This document shows positions 57,184 through 64,000 of a DNA stretch of 64,000 bases, one piece after another. Source of the DNA: Pseudoalteromonas luteoviolacea (GTDB taxonomy: Bacteria > Pseudomonadota > Gammaproteobacteria > Enterobacterales > Alteromonadaceae); contig NZ_JWIC01000001.1 of the NCBI RefSeq assembly GCF_000814765.1, positions 231,001 through 295,000 on the forward strand, read 5' to 3'. The position numbers and the translations under genes were made by a program. Numbering within the stretch: position 1 is the first letter of the stretch; each line of letters starts with the position of its first letter. A model generated the notes under the pieces. It did no database searches. It was not told the origin of the DNA and was given only the letters and a program-made list of their open reading frames with translations.

Positions 57184-58605
57184 ATGGACAATAAGATCAA
57201 GATTAAGAATATCCCAGTAGAGATCCAAAAACCCGAAAACCTCCAGCCCGATAGGTTTAATCCGCGCAATCGTATCTATGTGCGAGCGGTAAAAGGCATG
57301 CATCAATTGCTTCGACAGCGAATTGGTTTTTTGGGCATGCTGGCCTTTATGCTTTTACCCTGGCTCAATTTTAATGGTCAACAAGCTGTGTTGTTTGATT
57401 TGTTTGAGCAGAAATTTAATATCTTTGGCCTGACACTTTGGCCACAAGATTTAACCATCTTAGCATTCATATTAATGATAGCTGCCTTTGCACTCTTTTT
57501 GGTTACTACTTTTTATGGACGGGTTTGGTGTGGATATACATGTCCTCAAACTGTTTGGACATTTATCTTCATTTGGTTTGAAGAGAAATGTGAGGGCTCT
57601 GCTAATCAGCGGAAAAAATTAGATCAACGTCCTATGGACTTAGATAAATTTCTTCGTAAAGGGATGAAGCATTTTAGTTGGTCTGTATTTTCATTTTATA
57701 CGGCGGTAACGTTTGTTGGTTATTTCACGCCTATCAGAACGTTATTACCGGATTTATTGATGTTCTCTGCCAGTGGCTACGCCACCGTGAGTGTGGTGGT
57801 ATTTGCCATCTGTACATATGGTAATGCCGGGTGGATGCGAGAGATCATGTGTCTGCACATTTGCCCTTATTCACGTTTTCAATCTGCCATGTTTGATAAA
57901 GACACGTTTACCGTCAGCTACGACAACAAGCGTGGAGAGGGGCGAGGACCAAGGGGCCGAAAACAAGATCCTAAAGCGCTGGGGCTAGGTGACTGTATTG
58001 ATTGTAAGTTATGTGTGCAGGTGTGTCCTACTGGGATTGATATTCGCAACGGTTTGCAATATGAATGTATTAACTGTGGCGCGTGTATCGATGCATGTGA
58101 TGGTGTGATGGATAAAATGAATTATGCACGGGGGTTAATTTCGTATACAACGGAGCGAAATTTAGAACATGCAAAGAAAGTTACCCAACCTGTACGTATG
58201 AAGTTAATTGGTTATATCCTTATTTTGTTAGTATTAAGCGGTGCGTTAGCGGCAAATATAGCAATGCGTAAAACTTTTGAACTAGACATCATTAGGGATA
58301 GAAACCAGCTCTATCGGGTAAACTATGATGGGATGGTCGAAAACACGTACACTCTCAAACTCATCAATAAAGCGCAGTCAGTGCAAACATTTACTATTTC
58401 AGTGACAGGTCTTGAGCACTTTGAACTACTAGGCAAGCAATCTGCTACGGTGGCAGCTGGGTCGACACTAGATATACCTGTGTCAGTTGTCATGGACCCT
58501 TATGATCTCACAAAACCTGTGACTGAATTTCATTTTGTACTGTCGAGTGATGAGGGATCACAATCTCAAGTATCTCAGCCAACTAATTTCTTTAAAGGGC
58601 GCTAG
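57184..58605 (+). CDS. ccoG: Cytochrome c oxidase accessory protein CcoG (RdxA/FixG family)
   Basis: CcoG is a polyferredoxin membrane protein that helps reduce copper for oxidase assembly. The 473-residue protein has five or so membrane helices, a NapH-like FYGRVWCGYTCPQTVWT segment and two 4Fe-4S clusters (CIDCKLCVQVCP and CINCGACIDACD, near residues 270-310). A C-terminal Ig-like domain (VENTYTLKLINKAQSVQTF) follows. AAGGAG at 57173-57178 supports the start. No ccoNOP or ccoHIS genes are in the window. Confidence 0.95.
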   Translation: MDNKIKIKNIPVEIQKPENLQPDRFNPRNRIYVRAVKGMHQLLRQRIGFLGMLAFMLLPWLNFNGQQAVLFDLFEQKFNIFGLTLWPQDLTILAFILMIAAFALFLVTTFYGRVWCGYTCPQTVWTFIFIWFEEKCEGSANQRKKLDQRPMDLDKFLRKGMKHFSWSVFSFYTAVTFVGYFTPIRTLLPDLLMFSASGYATVSVVVFAICTYGNAGWMREIMCLHICPYSRFQSAMFDKDTFTVSYDNKRGEGRGPRGRKQDPKALGLGDCIDCKLCVQVCPTGIDIRNGLQYECINCGACIDACDGVMDKMNYARGLISYTTERNLEHAKKVTQPVRMKLIGYILILLVLSGALAANIAMRKTFELDIIRDRNQLYRVNYDGMVENTYTLKLINKAQSVQTFTISVTGLEHFELLGKQSATVAAGSTLDIPVSVVMDPYDLTKPVTEFHFVLSSDEGSQSQVSQPTNFFKGR

Positions 58606-58611
58606 TGCTAT

Positions 58612-58653
58612 TTATGGCTTGAGTGAAATATAGAATAAACACTCAAGCCATAA
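58612..58653 (+). terminator. Terminator-like hairpin after ccoG
   Basis: TTATGGCTTGAGTG at 58612-58625 pairs with CACTCAAGCCATAA at 58640-58653 around 14 bases, followed by TATATTTTGC. The stem is a perfect 14 bp. Confidence 0.75.
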
Positions 58654-58756
58654 TATATTTTGCTTCCTAACATACTACGCTTTATCCTATGGTGCTGTGG
58701 TCTAAAGGCAAGATATGCCAATACCAGATCTTTTATATTTTCAATGGACAGCAGCA

Positions 58757-59731
58757 ATGAGCGACTTTAGCTATCAAAACCTCACACCTGATCTCATTCT
58801 TGATGCAATCGAAAGCATCGGTATTTATCCTGAATCAGGTCTCCTGCCTTTAAATAGTTATGAAAACCGTGTTTATCAGTTTCGTGGTGATGATGCCAAG
58901 CGTTATGTTGCAAAGTTCTATCGACCAAACCGCTGGTCAAATGAACAAATCAGGGAAGAGCATGCATTTTCCTTTGAGGTGGCAGAAGCTGAAGTACCTG
59001 TTGTTTGCCCAATCAGGCGTGATAATGAAAGCTTGTTTGCGCATCAAGGCTATCGTTTTGCCTTGTTTCCAAGTGTGGGTGGCCGACAATTTGAAATGGA
59101 TAACCTAGATCAATTAGAAGTGCTTGGGCGTTACATCGGCAGGCTGCATAGTGTCTCAAAAAAATACAGTTTTGAATGTCGGCCGAGTATAGATACTGAA
59201 AGCTTTTTAACGGAAGCGAGTCAGGAAATTTTAGCTAGTGAGTGCTTACCCCATAATTTGCAATTGGCATTTTCTACAGTTTTAGAGCAAGTTGTTAAAA
59301 AAACAGAAGAAAAGTTCAAAGTTAATGATACGATCAGATTGCATGGAGATTGTCATGCTGGCAATATTCTGTGGTCGCATGAGCAACTCATGCTCGTAGA
59401 TTTAGATGATTGTCGTCAAGGGCCCGCGATTCAAGACCTGTGGATGATGTTAAACGGTGATCGTCAAAACCAAGCGTTGCAATTGGACACTTTACTCGGC
59501 GGTTATGAGGAGTTTAGTGAGCTTGATATGACTCAATTGCAATTAATTGAACCACTGCGAGCAATGCGCATGATCCACTATATGGGGTGGTTAGCAAAAC
59601 GTTGGCAAGATCCTGCATTTCCGAGGAACTTTTCTTGGTTTGCAACAGACAAATACTGGGAACAGCAGATCTTGGCATTAAAAGAACAATTAGCTGCGCT
59701 TGATGAGCCGGCTCTAACAATTTATCCATAA
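58757..59731 (+). CDS. srkA: Stress response kinase SrkA (YihE)
   Basis: SrkA is a Ser/Thr kinase that counters programmed death under envelope stress, and in E. coli it is co-transcribed with dsbA. The 324-residue protein has the APH-like fold, with the catalytic loop HGDCHAGNILW and the metal Asp in LVDLDDCRQGPAIQDLW. The N-terminal LPLNSYENRVYQF is diagnostic. I use the ATG at 58757, which matches the family start; an in-frame ATG at 58715 with AAGG upstream would add 14 residues. dsbA follows by 19 bases. Confidence 0.95.
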   Translation: MSDFSYQNLTPDLILDAIESIGIYPESGLLPLNSYENRVYQFRGDDAKRYVAKFYRPNRWSNEQIREEHAFSFEVAEAEVPVVCPIRRDNESLFAHQGYRFALFPSVGGRQFEMDNLDQLEVLGRYIGRLHSVSKKYSFECRPSIDTESFLTEASQEILASECLPHNLQLAFSTVLEQVVKKTEEKFKVNDTIRLHGDCHAGNILWSHEQLMLVDLDDCRQGPAIQDLWMMLNGDRQNQALQLDTLLGGYEEFSELDMTQLQLIEPLRAMRMIHYMGWLAKRWQDPAFPRNFSWFATDKYWEQQILALKEQLAALDEPALTIYP

Positions 59732-59750
59732 AATTTAAGAGAGAAAGTAC

Positions 59751-60374
59751 ATGTTGAAATCAATTAAAGTAGCATTGTTGGCACTGTGTTTGCCACTTGC
59801 TGCATTTGCTGCTGACTTTAAAGAAAGTGTGCACTACGAAACACTGTCATTAGAAAAAAGCAAAGCACCTAGGGTTGTTGAGTTCTTCTCATTTTATTGC
59901 CCTGCTTGTTATAGGTTTGAAGGCGTAGCAAAAGCGTTAGATGCAAGCCTGCCGGCTACAGTGCCACTTGAAAAGCTCCACGTTAACTTTTTAGGCGGCC
60001 TACCACCGGAAGTACAAGGTTATCTGAGTTATGGTTACATCATTGCTAAGCAATTTGGTGTCGAATCACAAGTTGTTGATCAAGTATTCAGCACCATTCA
60101 CGAGCAGAATGGTCGCTTTGCCAACATGAAAGATGTACAAAAGCTATTAGAAGCGCATGGGGTTTCAGCGGAAAAGTTTGATTCAGCATTAGCAAGTATG
60201 CCTGTTATCTCAGCTGAAAAGGCCATGCAGGATGAACAAAAGCGATTCAGTGAAGCTGGTGCAGTGCGGGGCGTACCTACTTTTATCGTGAATGATAAAT
60301 ACCGCGTGATCACCAGCTCTTTGAACAGCCAAGCTCAGTTCAATGAATTAGTTAAGTATTTACTAGAAAAATAA
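59751..60374 (+). CDS. dsbA: Thiol:disulfide interchange protein DsbA, copy 1
   Basis: DsbA introduces disulfides into exported proteins. The 207-residue protein has a signal peptide (LKSIKVALLALCLPLAAFA) and a thioredoxin fold with an inserted helical domain. The active site is Cys50-Pro-Ala-Cys53 (FFSFYCPACYRF), with cis-Pro in GVPTFIV. E. coli DsbA has CPHC; the Ala at the His position could lower its oxidising power. It lies between srkA and a second dsbA copy that starts 15 bases later, with a nearly identical signal peptide. Confidence 0.93.
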   Translation: MLKSIKVALLALCLPLAAFAADFKESVHYETLSLEKSKAPRVVEFFSFYCPACYRFEGVAKALDASLPATVPLEKLHVNFLGGLPPEVQGYLSYGYIIAKQFGVESQVVDQVFSTIHEQNGRFANMKDVQKLLEAHGVSAEKFDSALASMPVISAEKAMQDEQKRFSEAGAVRGVPTFIVNDKYRVITSSLNSQAQFNELVKYLLEK

Positions 60375-60389
60375 TAGTTGGAGAATAAT

Positions 60390-61022
60390 ATGTTGAAATC
60401 AATTAAAGCTGCGCTGTTAGCGTTGGTTTTACCATTGGCAGCAAGTGCTGCAACATTTGAAGAAGGCAAGCACTATGAAGTGATTGCTGAACGCGGCACC
60501 AAAAAGCCAGAAGTGACCGAGTACTTCTCATTTTATTGCCCTGCCTGTAATAACTTCGAAGGCTTGATTGACAAGTTTACGCCGAAACTTGATGAAGGCG
60601 TGAAATTCAAGAAAAGTCATGTTGATTTCGTCGGGGTTCGCGATCCTGAGCATCAAAAAATGATTGCAACGGCATTGGCAACTGCTGACGTTTTGCCTCA
60701 GAAAAAACAAATTGTTTCTGCAATGTTTAACCATATTCATACGAAGCGTGGAAAGTTCAATGAGCTTGCGGACATTAAAGATGTATTTGTAGCACAGGGT
60801 GTTGATGGTGCTAAGTTTGATAAGATGTATAAAAGCTTCTCTGTGCGCACTAAAGCATCTAAAATGGCGAGACAACAAAAGCAGCTGCAGGAAAAAGGCG
60901 CGCTATCAAGTGTTCCAACGTTCATTGTTAGCGGTAAGTACAAGTTAGTACTGGGCAGAGAGTCTGGTGTGACAAGCCCAGAGGATATTGCGAAGCTGAT
61001 TAATTATTTAGCAAGTAAGTAA
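60390..61022 (+). CDS. Thiol:disulfide interchange protein DsbA, copy 2
   Basis: The 210-residue paralogue starts at the ATG at 60390, after TTGGAG at 60379-60384. It has a signal peptide (LKSIKAALLALVLPLAASA), active site Cys50-Pro-Ala-Cys53 in YFSFYCPACNNF and cis-Pro in SVPTFIV. The first 30 residues are almost the same as in copy 1, but the rest differs clearly, so the duplication is old or the copies have diverged in role. It is followed by a strong terminator. It may favour other substrates or a different DsbB. Confidence 0.93.
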   Translation: MLKSIKAALLALVLPLAASAATFEEGKHYEVIAERGTKKPEVTEYFSFYCPACNNFEGLIDKFTPKLDEGVKFKKSHVDFVGVRDPEHQKMIATALATADVLPQKKQIVSAMFNHIHTKRGKFNELADIKDVFVAQGVDGAKFDKMYKSFSVRTKASKMARQQKQLQEKGALSSVPTFIVSGKYKLVLGRESGVTSPEDIAKLINYLASK

Positions 61023-61040
61023 TATAGTGTATTGATGATA

Positions 61041-61067
61041 AAAAACCCCGCATTTGCGGGGTTTTTT
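61041..61067. terminator. Bidirectional terminator between dsbA copy 2 and trmA
   Basis: AAAACCCCGC pairs with GCGGGGTTTT around ATTT, with further T on the right and A on the left. It can end both the dsbA transcript and the convergent trmA transcript. Confidence 0.93.
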
Positions 61068-61084
61068 ATGAAATATGAAATAGG

Positions 61085-62182
61085 TTATTTGAGTGTCAAA
61101 AATACACCTGATTCAACATGATGTGTGTAAGGGAACTGGTCAAAGATAGCGATGCGAGCGATGTCATGCGTTTCACTCAGTATGTCTAGGTCTCTCTCCA
61201 GCGTGTCTGGATTACACGATATATAGATAATGTTGTCATAATTACTCACCAGTCGACAGGTGAGTTCATCCATGCCTGCGCGAGGTGGATCAACTAATAT
61301 GGTTTGGCAATTATAAGAGTTCAGATCGATGCCATTGAGGCGAGAAAAATGACGTTTACCTTGCATTGCATCTGTGAACTCTTCACTCGACATACGGATG
61401 ATATCGAGGTTGGAGACGTGATTGGCGGCAATATTGTATTGTGCCGAATGCACCGAAGACTTAGAAATTTCCGTTGCTAAAACACGGTCAAAATGTTCCG
61501 CTAGAGCAATAGAAAAATTACCATTACCACAATAAAGCTCGAGCAAATCATTAGATAGCGGTCGGGCAATCGATTTAGCCCATGACAGCATCTTTTCATT
61601 CACTTTGGCATTTGGCTGGGTGAAGCTATTTTCGACTTGCTGGTAGGTATATGCTTTATCATCTACAGTGAGCTTTTCAGTTACAAAGTCGTCACCAAAT
61701 ACGACTTTTTGTTTTCTAGCACGGCCGATAAAATCGATTTTGTAGGTTTGTTGTAGCTCTTTTCTCAGCGCAGTCATTGCTTCACGCCAATTATCATCAA
61801 GCTGCTTGTGATAAAGTAAGCTAACAAGTATTTCGCCACTCAGTGTCGATAAGTAGTCAATTTGAAATAATTTGCGTCTTAAGATCTCGTTATGACGTAG
61901 TTTTTCCATCATGACTTGCATGAGTTCATTGACTAAAGGTGCGCCTGGATCAAAGTGGTCTACGCGTATTTTTTCTTTGCTTTGTTGGTCGAACATGATG
62001 TGATACAAATCTTCGCCATCGTGCCACACTCGAAACTCACAACGTTGCCTATAATGGCTTTTTTCTGAGTCATATACTTCTAGTTCTGGCGCATTGAAGC
62101 GAGCGAATTGTGCGCTGATACGCTGTTGTTTTTCTAAAAGCTGTTGTTCGTATTGCGAAGCATCGATTTTGATCACGGCCAT
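61085..62182 (-). CDS. trmA: tRNA (uracil-5-)-methyltransferase TrmA
   Basis: TrmA makes ribothymidine at position 54 of tRNA. The 365-residue protein has the SAM motif [16 protein letters not shown] near residue 212, the [11 protein letters not shown] segment, the nucleophile Cys in [12 protein letters not shown] and the catalytic Glu near the end ([13 protein letters not shown]). It lacks a TRAM domain, as expected for TrmA. In E. coli trmA is close to btuB and murI; here murI is also close but btuB is replaced by the DUF5610 gene. Confidence 0.97.
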   Translation of the reverse strand: MAVIKIDASQYEQQLLEKQQRISAQFARFNAPELEVYDSEKSHYRQRCEFRVWHDGEDLYHIMFDQQSKEKIRVDHFDPGAPLVNELMQVMMEKLRHNEILRRKLFQIDYLSTLSGEILVSLLYHKQLDDNWREAMTALRKELQQTYKIDFIGRARKQKVVFGDDFVTEKLTVDDKAYTYQQVENSFTQPNAKVNEKMLSWAKSIARPLSNDLLELYCGNGNFSIALAEHFDRVLATEISKSSVHSAQYNIAANHVSNLDIIRMSSEEFTDAMQGKRHFSRLNGIDLNSYNCQTILVDPPRAGMDELTCRLVSNYDNIIYISCNPDTLERDLDILSETHDIARIAIFDQFPYTHHVESGVFLTLK

Positions 62183-62343
62183 GCTGAGGCTACCTTTATA
62201 TATTGCAAGGAGGCGCTATTTTAGGGGGCGAGGAACATTTGTCCAGTGCTTACACTTAAAATTGCACTTTTATTGTACAAATCACCTTTAGCTTTGTCAC
62301 ATATGGCCGATAATTAACTGGTAGGGTATAGCGGAGAGCAATC

Positions 62344-63447
62344 ATGAAGATCGGACAGTTGAATCAGCTGTTGAATCCAGCAATGCAGCATAATGCAGCA
62401 AAAGCTAAACCAAGTGTGCCTAATATCTCGATAAATTCAGATGTTTATCAGGGTAATAAGTCGCAGGTCGCAGCAAAAGTGCTCGATGATAAGTTGGCCC
62501 AAGCACTCGGTATCGAGAAAAAAGATGAGCCTGAAAAGCCATTATTTGATTACGAAGAGATCGTGAAAAATGTTCTAGGCTTTGTACAGGGGGCCATCAA
62601 TAAAGCAAAAGCAGATGGTCAAGACGACGATACACTGAAGAATATGCTAGAACAAGCACGCAAAGGCGTACAAACAGGTATTGATGAAGCCACAGGTGAA
62701 TTGAAAGATTCCGGACTATTTGATGATGAGATCTCTGAGGGGATAGAAAAGTCAAAAGAAGGGATCTTTAATGGCCTAGATGAGTTTGAAAAAGAGCTGT
62801 TCAACCCGACACCTCAGCATTTATCCGTCAGTGCTGCGCAGTTTGCGAGTTTATCGAATAAAGCCGAATATGCATTTACGACAGCAGAGGGGGACGAAGT
62901 TGTTATTTCATTCAGTGACGCATATAGCCAGTCACGCGGTGCTAGTTACGAGCGTAATGGTGATAATGTTGGTTTTGCATATGGTGAAAGTGCATCTCAA
63001 GAGGTGAGCTTTTCTATTAGCGTTAATGGTGAGCTGAATGAAAAAGAGCAAGAAGCGATTAATGCTATGATGGAAGATATTCGCGATGTAAGTGACTCGT
63101 TTTTTGCTGGTGAGTTCGATGACGCATTTGAATTAGCGCAAGGGTTGAGTTTGGATAACGAACAAATTACAAACTTCACGATGGATTTAAGGCAAAGTAA
63201 AACGTCTGCAGCCATTGCTCAGTATCAGCAAAGTAATCCGATGAAAGAATTAGAACAGGCGTTTGCACCTTTGGATAAGCGCTTAGAGGGGCTCAATAGC
63301 GATGCTGAATCACTTGGCCTTCAAGCACAGCTTCCAGATATCATGGCATGGATGAATGAAGGGCAACAAAGACTAAATCAGTTTTTAGATTATGCACAAA
63401 ACTACTTTAGCACCCTAAATAGTAAAGAAGAGACACAAAATAGTTAA
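62344..63447 (+). CDS. DUF5610 domain-containing protein
   Basis: The 367-residue acidic protein has no signal peptide or membrane helix. The DUF5610 region at about residues 55-160 (VLGFVQGAINKAKADGQDD, GVQTGIDEATGELKDSGLFD) is followed by a strand-rich middle and a helical C-terminus. Function unknown. GGAGAG at 62334-62339 is the ribosome binding site. It is divergent from trmA and precedes murI by 73 bases, a gap that forms a long hairpin. Confidence 0.85.
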   Translation: MKIGQLNQLLNPAMQHNAAKAKPSVPNISINSDVYQGNKSQVAAKVLDDKLAQALGIEKKDEPEKPLFDYEEIVKNVLGFVQGAINKAKADGQDDDTLKNMLEQARKGVQTGIDEATGELKDSGLFDDEISEGIEKSKEGIFNGLDEFEKELFNPTPQHLSVSAAQFASLSNKAEYAFTTAEGDEVVISFSDAYSQSRGASYERNGDNVGFAYGESASQEVSFSISVNGELNEKEQEAINAMMEDIRDVSDSFFAGEFDDAFELAQGLSLDNEQITNFTMDLRQSKTSAAIAQYQQSNPMKELEQAFAPLDKRLEGLNSDAESLGLQAQLPDIMAWMNEGQQRLNQFLDYAQNYFSTLNSKEETQNS

Positions 63448-63481
63448 GTCACTTCGGCGTTGTTTATTTTCTTTGGATAGC

Positions 63482-63527
63482 GTGGCAAACTTCGAGTCTT
63501 GATTGTTTGGAGACTTAAGTTTGCCAC
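63482..63527 (+). promoter_or_regulatory. Long hairpin covering the murI ribosome binding site and start codon
   Basis: GTGGCAAACTT at 63482-63492 pairs perfectly with AAGTTTGCCAC at 63517-63527. Inside, AGTCT (63495-63499) pairs with AGACT (63511-63515), with a small CG/T internal loop and an 11-base terminal loop. The TTG start codon (63521-63523) is inside the right arm and the GGAG site (63509-63512) lies at the loop edge. In mRNA this fold would limit ribosome access. A terminator role for the upstream gene is less likely, because no T-run follows. Confidence 0.7.
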
Positions 63528-64000
63528 ATATACTCGTATTTGACTCAGGAATTGGTGGAACGAGCGTCCTATCACACCTTAAAGAAAAACTGCCCTATGC
63601 ACATTACAGCTATGTAATGGATAATGCATTACTTCCATATGGATTACAGTCCCAAGAAACAATCAAAACAAGATTGGTGTCTTTACTCGCTTGGTTAAAT
63701 AGAACACAAAGCACCGTAGATGTCATCGTCATTGCGTGTAATACCGCGTCAACATATGCGTTAGACACTGCACGTCAATATACAGATATTCCCATTGTGG
63801 GAGTCGTTCCTGCGATTAAACCTGCGGCAATAACCAGTGAGAGTAAGCATATTGGTCTATTGGCTACCCCTGCAACGTCGAAAAATACTTACACTGGTAA
63901 TTTAATTTCCGCATTTGCACAAGATTGTCAGGTCGATATTTATCATTCAACTGAGTTGGTCAATATTGCAGAGCATTATTATTGGCATCAAGTGTGGCAA
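63521..64000 (+). CDS. murI: Glutamate racemase MurI, 3' end cut by window edge
   Basis: MurI makes D-glutamate for peptidoglycan. I translated 160 residues from the TTG at 63521 to the window end. The start is supported by GGAG eight bases upstream; no in-frame ATG exists near it, and a further in-frame TTG at 63503 is less well placed. Family motifs seen are LVFDSGIGGTSVL (catalytic Asp), NALLPYG, IACNTAST (catalytic Cys) and VGVVPAIKPA. The second catalytic Cys and the end of the gene should lie beyond base 64000. Confidence 0.93.
   Translation, partial: MPHILVFDSGIGGTSVLSHLKEKLPYAHYSYVMDNALLPYGLQSQETIKTRLVSLLAWLNRTQSTVDVIVIACNTASTYALDTARQYTDIPIVGVVPAIKPAAITSESKHIGLLATPATSKNTYTGNLISAFAQDCQVDIYHSTELVNIAEHYYWHQVWQ

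Noticed and set aside
56995..57306. 103-codon minus-strand frame across the ccoG start
   Set aside because: It lies in the ccoG promoter region and codes for no recognisable protein; ccoG has a strong AAGGAG site on the other strand.
63503..63505. Upstream in-frame TTG as murI start
   Set aside because: It lies before the GGAG site, and the family begins with PHILVFDSG directly after the TTG at 63521.

Overview
The window looks like a chromosomal segment of a marine gammaproteobacterium of the order Alteromonadales, most likely Pseudoalteromonas or a close relative. This is inferred from moderate G+C content, protein character and gene order; no database was searched. It is almost entirely protein coding. 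I see no tRNA, rRNA, CRISPR array, insertion sequence or prophage. Several blocks keep the gene order known from E. coli: dsbD-cutA-fxsA-groES-groEL; nfuA/comF/bioH; tex-greB-ompR-envZ-pckA-hslO-hslR; srkA-dsbA; trmA/murI. Genes that interrupt these blocks therefore stand out.

Layout. 1-4.7 kb: dsbD (cut by the window edge), cutA, fxsA and groESL behind a good sigma-32 promoter. 4.7-9.2 kb: a membrane-anchored winged-helix regulator divergent from a secreted esterase and a serine beta-lactamase-like hydrolase. 9.2-18.0 kb: a 652-bp leader followed by a complete cytochrome c oxidase cluster (subunit II with fused cytochrome c, subunits I and III, CtaG, SURF1, a small thiol protein, heme A and heme O synthases, SCO), with a DUF2909 gene antisense in the middle. 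18.1-26.8 kb: a self-contained chemosensory cluster, STAS-CheY-CheA-CheW-receptor-CheR-CheD-CheB, whose receptor has three tandem PAS domains and ends in a CheR-docking pentapeptide. 26.8-35.4 kb: polysaccharide deacetylase, MATE exporter, small membrane protein, nfuA, a large M14 peptidase, comF, bioH and a two-gene unit with a SprA-related metalloprotease. 35.5-44.1 kb: tex, greB, ompR-envZ, a newly recognised 56-residue peptide gene, pckA, hslO and hslR. 44.4-56.4 kb: a type II secretion operon gspC to gspN plus a YecA-like gene. 56.4-64 kb: two small unknown genes, ccoG, srkA, two tandem dsbA paralogues, trmA, a DUF5610 gene and the 5' part of murI.

How the parts fit: the cox cluster encodes an oxidase together with its copper and heme assembly factors. 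CcoG, DsbA, DsbD and SCO-like proteins belong to the envelope thiol/copper economy. The type II secretion operon would export folded, disulfide-bonded enzymes made with the help of the DsbA pair.

The most unusual things I found are: (1) an unannotated 56-codon gene on the minus strand at 40570-40740, with a strong ribosome binding site, whose product looks like a leader-plus-core peptide precursor with a Cys/Thr/Ser-rich tail; (2) a long RNA hairpin that contains the TTG start codon of murI; (3) a pair of LacI-type palindromes 32 bp apart in the pckA leader; (4) several gene pairs whose ends overlap on opposite strands.
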